DNA of 64,000 bases from positions 42,429-106,428 of the forward strand of contig NZ_CAMEFX010000003.1 in assembly GCF_945915845.1 (NCBI RefSeq), written 5' to 3'. A program made the translations under genes and the position numbers. The notes under the pieces are model-generated. The model had not been told where the DNA came from. It did not search any database and saw nothing but the letters and a program-made list of their open reading frames with translations. Shown in pieces: positions 59,893-64,000 of this stretch. Origin of the DNA: an uncultured Actinobacillus sp. (GTDB taxonomy: Bacteria; Pseudomonadota; Gammaproteobacteria; Enterobacterales; Pasteurellaceae). Each line of letters begins with the position of its first letter. Within the stretch, counting starts at the first letter, position 1.

Positions 59893-60179
59893 AATGGTTT
59901 CGCCTCTCTTAGTACTTGCTCACGAAACTTCTCAGGTAAACTACGAGGGGTGAGTACATCGACTTTTATACCCAATAAATCTTCAAGCTCTACTTGTAAA
60001 CCACACAAATCAAACAGGGTGGTTTTAGGGGTTGGATCCACCAAAATATCAAGATCACTCCCTTCTCGATCAATTCCTTTGGCAACCGAGCCAAAAATCC
60101 GCAAGTTTCCAAGAGCAAATTGATGGCTAATTGCCAAAATTTCCGCTTGTTTAGCTTTAACTAATTGAGAGGGAAGCAT
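59889..60179 (-). CDS. MntA-type nucleotidyltransferase antitoxin
   Basis: The 96-residue protein has the minimal nucleotidyltransferase motif GSX10DXD: Gly30-Ser31 to Asp42 and Asp44 in GSVAKGIDREGSDLDILVD. MntA antitoxins AMPylate HepT on tyrosines near the HEPN motif. It overlaps hepT by 4 bp and lies 47 bp after the fabG stop. It is transcribed in the same direction as fabG and could share its transcript. Confidence 0.9.
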   Translation of the reverse strand: MLPSQLVKAKQAEILAISHQFALGNLRIFGSVAKGIDREGSDLDILVDPTPKTTLFDLCGLQVELEDLLGIKVDVLTPRSLPEKFREQVLREAKPL

Positions 60180-60225
60180 AGTATTTCTCCTTATTCTAAG
60201 GGAATGATCTTATATCAAACGAAAA

Positions 60226-60951
60226 TTAGCTCATATACAACCCACCGTTTACATGCAATGTTTCACCATTGATGTAACGTGCGTCATCTGATGCTAAAAA
60301 TGCCACTGCTTTTGCGATATCTTTCGGTAAACCTAATTCACCTGCCGGGATTTGGCTCAAAATGGCATTTTTTTGATCTTCGTTAAGTTCATCTGTCATA
60401 TCTGTGGCAATAAAGCCCGGTGCAACCACATTAACCGTGATACCACGTGAAGCTACTTCTTTAGCCAGTGATTTAGAAAAGCCGATTAAACCTGCTTTTG
60501 CAGCACAATAGTTTGTTTGACCCGGATTGCCCATTGAACCCACCACAGAACCGATAGTAATAATACGACCGCCTTTTTTCATCATTGGGCGAAGTACCGC
60601 TTTAGATAAACGATAAACGGATGTTAAGTTTGTTTGGATAATATCAAACCAATCACTGTCTTTCATACGCATTAATAAACCATCACGTGTGATACCCGCA
60701 TTGTTTACTAAAATATCCACATCGCCAAATTCTGCTTTAATTTGTTTTAATAATGTATCAATTGATTCTTCATCAGTCACATTTAATACAAAACCTTTAC
60801 CCTTTTCGCCCAAATAAGCAGAAATCGCTTCTGCCCCTTTTTCTGATGTCGCTGTACCGATTACTGTCGCGCCTTTAGAAACTAATTCTTCCGCGATGGC
60901 TTTGCCAATACCACGAGTTGCGCCTGTCACTAATGCGATTTTACCTTGCAT
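60226..60951 (-). CDS. fabG: 3-oxoacyl-ACP reductase
   Basis: FabG reduces 3-oxoacyl-ACP with NADPH. The 241-residue SDR enzyme has the cofactor loop TGATRGIG (9-16), NNAGITRDGL, the catalytic Ser in GSVVGSMG and the YxxxK pair in NYCAAKAG. It is in a plsX-fabH-fabD-fabG series. acpP would normally follow directly. Confidence 0.97.
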   Translation of the reverse strand: MQGKIALVTGATRGIGKAIAEELVSKGATVIGTATSEKGAEAISAYLGEKGKGFVLNVTDEESIDTLLKQIKAEFGDVDILVNNAGITRDGLLMRMKDSDWFDIIQTNLTSVYRLSKAVLRPMMKKGGRIITIGSVVGSMGNPGQTNYCAAKAGLIGFSKSLAKEVASRGITVNVVAPGFIATDMTDELNEDQKNAILSQIPAGELGLPKDIAKAVAFLASDDARYINGETLHVNGGLYMS

Positions 60952-61005
60952 GTTATATTCCTATTTCTGTTTTCTGCGTAAAGTGCATTGAGCACCTGAC
61001 AATGA

Positions 61006-61944
61006 TTAAGCCAATAAGTCTTTTACTGCTTCCAATGATTTCACATCATTGACTGCTGCAGCAGAAAGCTCTTTAACAATACGGCTAGTTAAACCGGTTA
61101 AGACTTTACCCGGGCCGATTTCTACCAATATTTCAACACCGCTAGTTGCCATTTTTTCTACCGTTTCCGTCCAACGAACCGGGCTATAAAGCTGACGAAC
61201 AAGGGCGTGACGAATCGCTTCTGCCTCATTTTCTGTTTTCACATCCACATTGTTGATTACGGCGGTTTCCGGTGTTTTCACCGCAATACTTTCTAATGAA
61301 ACGGCCAATTGATCCGCTGCCGGTTTCATTAACGCACAATGTGACGGAACACTTACAGCTAATGGTAAAGCGCGTTTAGCACCAGCTTCTTTACAAGCGG
61401 CTGCCGCACGTTCTACCGCTGCTTTTGCACCAGCAATGACCACTTGACCCGGTGAGTTAAAGTTAACCGCTGAAACGACTTCGCCTTGTGCGGCCTCGTT
61501 ACATGCTTTAATGATGCTTTCATTATCTAAACCGATAATCGCATACATTGCACCTGTGCCTTCCGGCACCGCTTGTTGCATTAACTTACCACGTAACTCC
61601 ACTAACTTAATCGCGTCTTGGAAATCCATTGCGCCTGCACAAACTAAAGCAGAATATTCGCCCAAACTATGACCGGCCATCACTTCAGGTTTTAAATTTG
61701 GGTATTGCTGTTGCCATACACGATAAATGGCGACAGAGGCGGCTAAAAGTGCGGGCTGAGTTTGCCATGTTTTATTAAGTTCTTCCGCCGGGCCTTGTTG
61801 TGTTAATGCCCATAAATCATAACCTAACACATCTGATGCTTGTTTAAAGGTTTCAATGACAACAGGGAATTGTTCCGCTAATTCTGCTAACATTCCTACG
61901 GTTTGTGAACCTTGACCCGGGAAAACCATTGCAAATTTTTTCAT
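61006..61944 (-). CDS. fabD: Malonyl-CoA:ACP transacylase
   Basis: FabD loads malonyl groups onto ACP. The 312-residue protein has FPGQGSQTVGM, nucleophile Ser93 in GHSLGEYSALV and the catalytic His in SVPSHCALM. It lies between fabH and fabG with 81-bp and 54-bp gaps. A weak GC-rich dyad lies in the fabH-fabD gap near 61970 and might be an attenuator. Confidence 0.97.
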   Translation of the reverse strand: MKKFAMVFPGQGSQTVGMLAELAEQFPVVIETFKQASDVLGYDLWALTQQGPAEELNKTWQTQPALLAASVAIYRVWQQQYPNLKPEVMAGHSLGEYSALVCAGAMDFQDAIKLVELRGKLMQQAVPEGTGAMYAIIGLDNESIIKACNEAAQGEVVSAVNFNSPGQVVIAGAKAAVERAAAACKEAGAKRALPLAVSVPSHCALMKPAADQLAVSLESIAVKTPETAVINNVDVKTENEAEAIRHALVRQLYSPVRWTETVEKMATSGVEILVEIGPGKVLTGLTSRIVKELSAAAVNDVKSLEAVKDLLA

Positions 61945-62025
61945 TTTTCGTCCTTTTTTAATGATGAAAAGGGCGCGTTAAACGCACCTTTTAAAACTTT
62001 CTAAACATTGACCGCGCTTATTATA

Positions 62026-62976
62026 CTAGAATCGCACAAGAGCTGAACCCCAAGTCCAACCACCACCAAATGCCTCTAATAATAAAAGCTGACCACGTTT
62101 AATACGACCATCACGTACTGCTTCATCCAATGCCACAGGCACTGTTGCCGCACTGTTATTGCCATATTTTTCTACCGTTAAAACCACTTGCGACATATCC
62201 ATATCTAATTTTTTTGCGGTTGCTGCAATAATACGAATATTGGCTTGATGTGGTACTAGCCAATCTAAATCTGTTTTTTGCAAATTATTTTTCTCAAGGG
62301 TTTCTTCGACCACACTTGAAAGCTGGCCTACTGCCAATTTAAAGGTGGCATTGCCTTGCATCGAAATATAACCGGATTGTGCATTACCCCGTTCAGATTG
62401 CGGTAATGAAAGCATATTTTCTGTATCAGCAGAAGCATGTAAATGTGTTGAAATAATGCCAGCTTCATCGCTTGCTTCCAGAATTACTGCACCAGCACCA
62501 TCACCAAATAACACGACTGTTCCACGATCTGTTTCGTCAAGATGGCGAGAATTTAAATCTGAACCGATGACCAAGGCTTTTTTAACTTGTCCCGTGCGAA
62601 CAAATTGATCTGCAACGGAAAGTGCGTATACAAAACCTGTGCAAGCAGCTGCCACATCAAAGGAAATCGCATTTTTAATACCTAAAATCCCTTGAATTTG
62701 GCATGCAGCACTTGGATAAGCATGAGAATTTGTCGTTGTCCCTACAACAATTAAATCAATCTCTTGCGCATCAATACCTGCCATCTCTAAAGCATGGCGC
62801 GCCGCTTGTGCGCCCATTGTTGCCACAGTTTCATCGGCAGCAGCAATACGGCGTTCTTTCATACCTGAACGGGTATAAATCCATTCATCTGAAGTGTCTA
62901 CCATTTTCTCTAAATCCGCGTTGGTACGAACTTGAGAAGGCAAATAACTTCCTGTTGATAAAATTTTGCTATTCAT
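62026..62976 (-). CDS. fabH: 3-oxoacyl-ACP synthase III
   Basis: FabH starts fatty acid synthesis from acetyl-CoA and malonyl-ACP. The 316-residue enzyme has the catalytic triad Cys112 in [10 protein letters not shown], His in VPHQANIRI and Asn in [10 protein letters not shown]. It begins 2 bp after the plsX stop. Confidence 0.97.
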   Translation of the reverse strand: MNSKILSTGSYLPSQVRTNADLEKMVDTSDEWIYTRSGMKERRIAAADETVATMGAQAARHALEMAGIDAQEIDLIVVGTTTNSHAYPSAACQIQGILGIKNAISFDVAAACTGFVYALSVADQFVRTGQVKKALVIGSDLNSRHLDETDRGTVVLFGDGAGAVILEASDEAGIISTHLHASADTENMLSLPQSERGNAQSGYISMQGNATFKLAVGQLSSVVEETLEKNNLQKTDLDWLVPHQANIRIIAATAKKLDMDMSQVVLTVEKYGNNSAATVPVALDEAVRDGRIKRGQLLLLEAFGGGWTWGSALVRF

Positions 62977-62978
62977 AC

Positions 62979-64000
62979 TTAATATTTCTCTAATCCGTCT
63001 AAAATTTTCTGCGGTATGTTCTGACGAGCTTGAAATGCCGCATCTTTAATTGCATTGGCAAAAGCATCCACATTTGCACTACCGTGGCTTTTCACCACAA
63101 CGGCGGTTAATCCAATTAAAGATGCCCCATTATATTGATCAGGGTTAATATCTTTTAAACGCTGATAACTGTCTTTAAACAAGACTTTCATTAAACGACC
63201 AAACAAAGGTTTGAGTAAATAATTACGCGATTTCCCTTTTAGCAATCCAATCACATTTTTCGCTGCCCCTTCAAGGGTTTTTAATGCCACATTGCCGGCA
63301 AACCCTTCGCTGACGATGACATCTGCTTTGCCGTTAAGCAACAAATCGCCTTCAATAAAACCGATATAATTAAGTGCGGTGTCTTTTGAGAGCATTTCTG
63401 CGGCTTCGCGAATAGATTTATGTCCTTTGATTTCTTCCACGCCAATATTCAATAAGGCAACCCGTGGAAACACCAAGTTTAGCCGATTTTCTGCGAAAAT
63501 TGCACCCATTAACGCAAATTGATAGAGATTTTCTGCACTACATTCCAGATTAGCTCCTAAATCCAACATCACGGAATGACGTCCATCCATCGTGGGTAAT
63601 AGAGAAATAAGAGCAGGACGTTGAATACCTTTTAGCGGCTGAAGAATGACTTTTGCCAACCCCATTAACGCCCCTGTATTTCCGGCACTCACACAACCCT
63701 GTGCATCACCATTTTGAACCGCTTCAATCGCTAAACGCATCGATGTCCCTTTGCTATGACGCAATGCTTCTGCAAGATGTTGATTGTTACCAATCACTCG
63801 TGAACAATGGTGAATTTCTAAACGATCACGTAAATTTGGCGGAAAGTTTTTTAGGGAACGTTCTAATTCAGATTGGATTTTTTGGCTATCGCCAAATAAT
63901 AACAAAGACAACGCTGGATCAGCTTCCAACGCTTTTAGGGATGCTGGGATAGTAATACGGGGACCAATGTCCCCGCCCATCACATCTAACGCAAGGGTTA
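62979..64000 (-). CDS. plsX: Phosphate acyltransferase PlsX, 5' end beyond the window
   Basis: PlsX makes acyl phosphate from acyl-ACP for phospholipid synthesis. The frame stays open to the window edge and reads [18 protein letters not shown], matching the family N-terminus, so only about four to six residues are missing. Motifs include [11 protein letters not shown] and [19 protein letters not shown]. The ATG at 63983 is internal, because the conserved LALDV precedes it. It is followed 2 bp later by fabH. Confidence 0.95.
   Translation of the reverse strand, partial: TLALDVMGGDIGPRITIPASLKALEADPALSLLLFGDSQKIQSELERSLKNFPPNLRDRLEIHHCSRVIGNNQHLAEALRHSKGTSMRLAIEAVQNGDAQGCVSAGNTGALMGLAKVILQPLKGIQRPALISLLPTMDGRHSVMLDLGANLECSAENLYQFALMGAIFAENRLNLVFPRVALLNIGVEEIKGHKSIREAAEMLSKDTALNYIGFIEGDLLLNGKADVIVSEGFAGNVALKTLEGAAKNVIGLLKGKSRNYLLKPLFGRLMKVLFKDSYQRLKDINPDQYNGASLIGLTAVVVKSHGSANVDAFANAIKDAAFQARQNIPQKILDGLEKY

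Overview
The window is a continuous stretch of chromosome from a member of the Pasteurellaceae. Three things support this: the nine-base Haemophilus-type DNA uptake signal (AAGTGCGGT and its complement) occurs dozens of times, often as head-to-head pairs forming terminators; the GC content is low; and blocks such as lptC-lptA-lptB-ptsN-rapZ, fba-pgk-rna-ferredoxin, mreBCD and plsX-fabH-fabD-fabG-acpP are arranged as in Haemophilus relatives. A trehalose phosphotransferase locus is present, which fits an Aggregatibacter- or Haemophilus-like species. The sequence alone does not fix the species. I saw no tRNA or rRNA genes, CRISPR array or prophage.

Layout. 1-8.8 kb: glycerate kinase (cut by the window edge), the LPS-export operon lptCAB followed by ptsN and rapZ, a membrane protein, xseA, ppiB and cysS. 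8.9-14 kb: a glutamine amidotransferase-like protein and a trehalose locus (treR, a promoter with CRP and TreR sites, treB, treC). 14-16.3 kb: uracil uptake and salvage (uraA, upp), split by a 271-bp inverted-repeat element. 16.4-29.9 kb: a his operon on the minus strand (hisL-G-D-C-B-H-A-F-IE) with a recognisable attenuator. Eleven non-his genes, all in the same direction, are inserted in it. They include one RAYT-type and two IS200-type HUH transposases with associated hairpin repeats, nuclease-like cargo and a 47-residue membrane peptide. 30-38 kb: a methyltransferase, a TrpR-boxed tryptophan transporter gene, nucleoside uptake and catabolism (nupC, deoB, deoD), djlA, dusC and infA. 38.7-41.4 kb: mreBCD. 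41.4-49 kb: an iron island (tonB-exbD-exbB, a TonB-dependent receptor and a divergent siderophore-type ABC importer) with three Fur-box-like sites. 49-60 kb: an O-antigen ligase-type protein, fba, pgk, RNase I, ferredoxin, a YfiF-type methyltransferase, pssA, mntP and dcuB. 59-64 kb: acpP, a HepT/MntA toxin-antitoxin pair, fabG, fabD, fabH and plsX (cut by the edge).

Most of the window is housekeeping. The unusual material is concentrated in the his operon. There a REPIN/RAYT system and two IS200-like transposases, each framed by its own pair of matched hairpin dimers, sit between biosynthetic genes without reversing the direction of transcription. Other points of interest are a PtsN without its phospho-acceptor histidine, a family of short elements sharing 26-bp inverted termini, and a toxin-antitoxin pair wedged between acpP and fabG.
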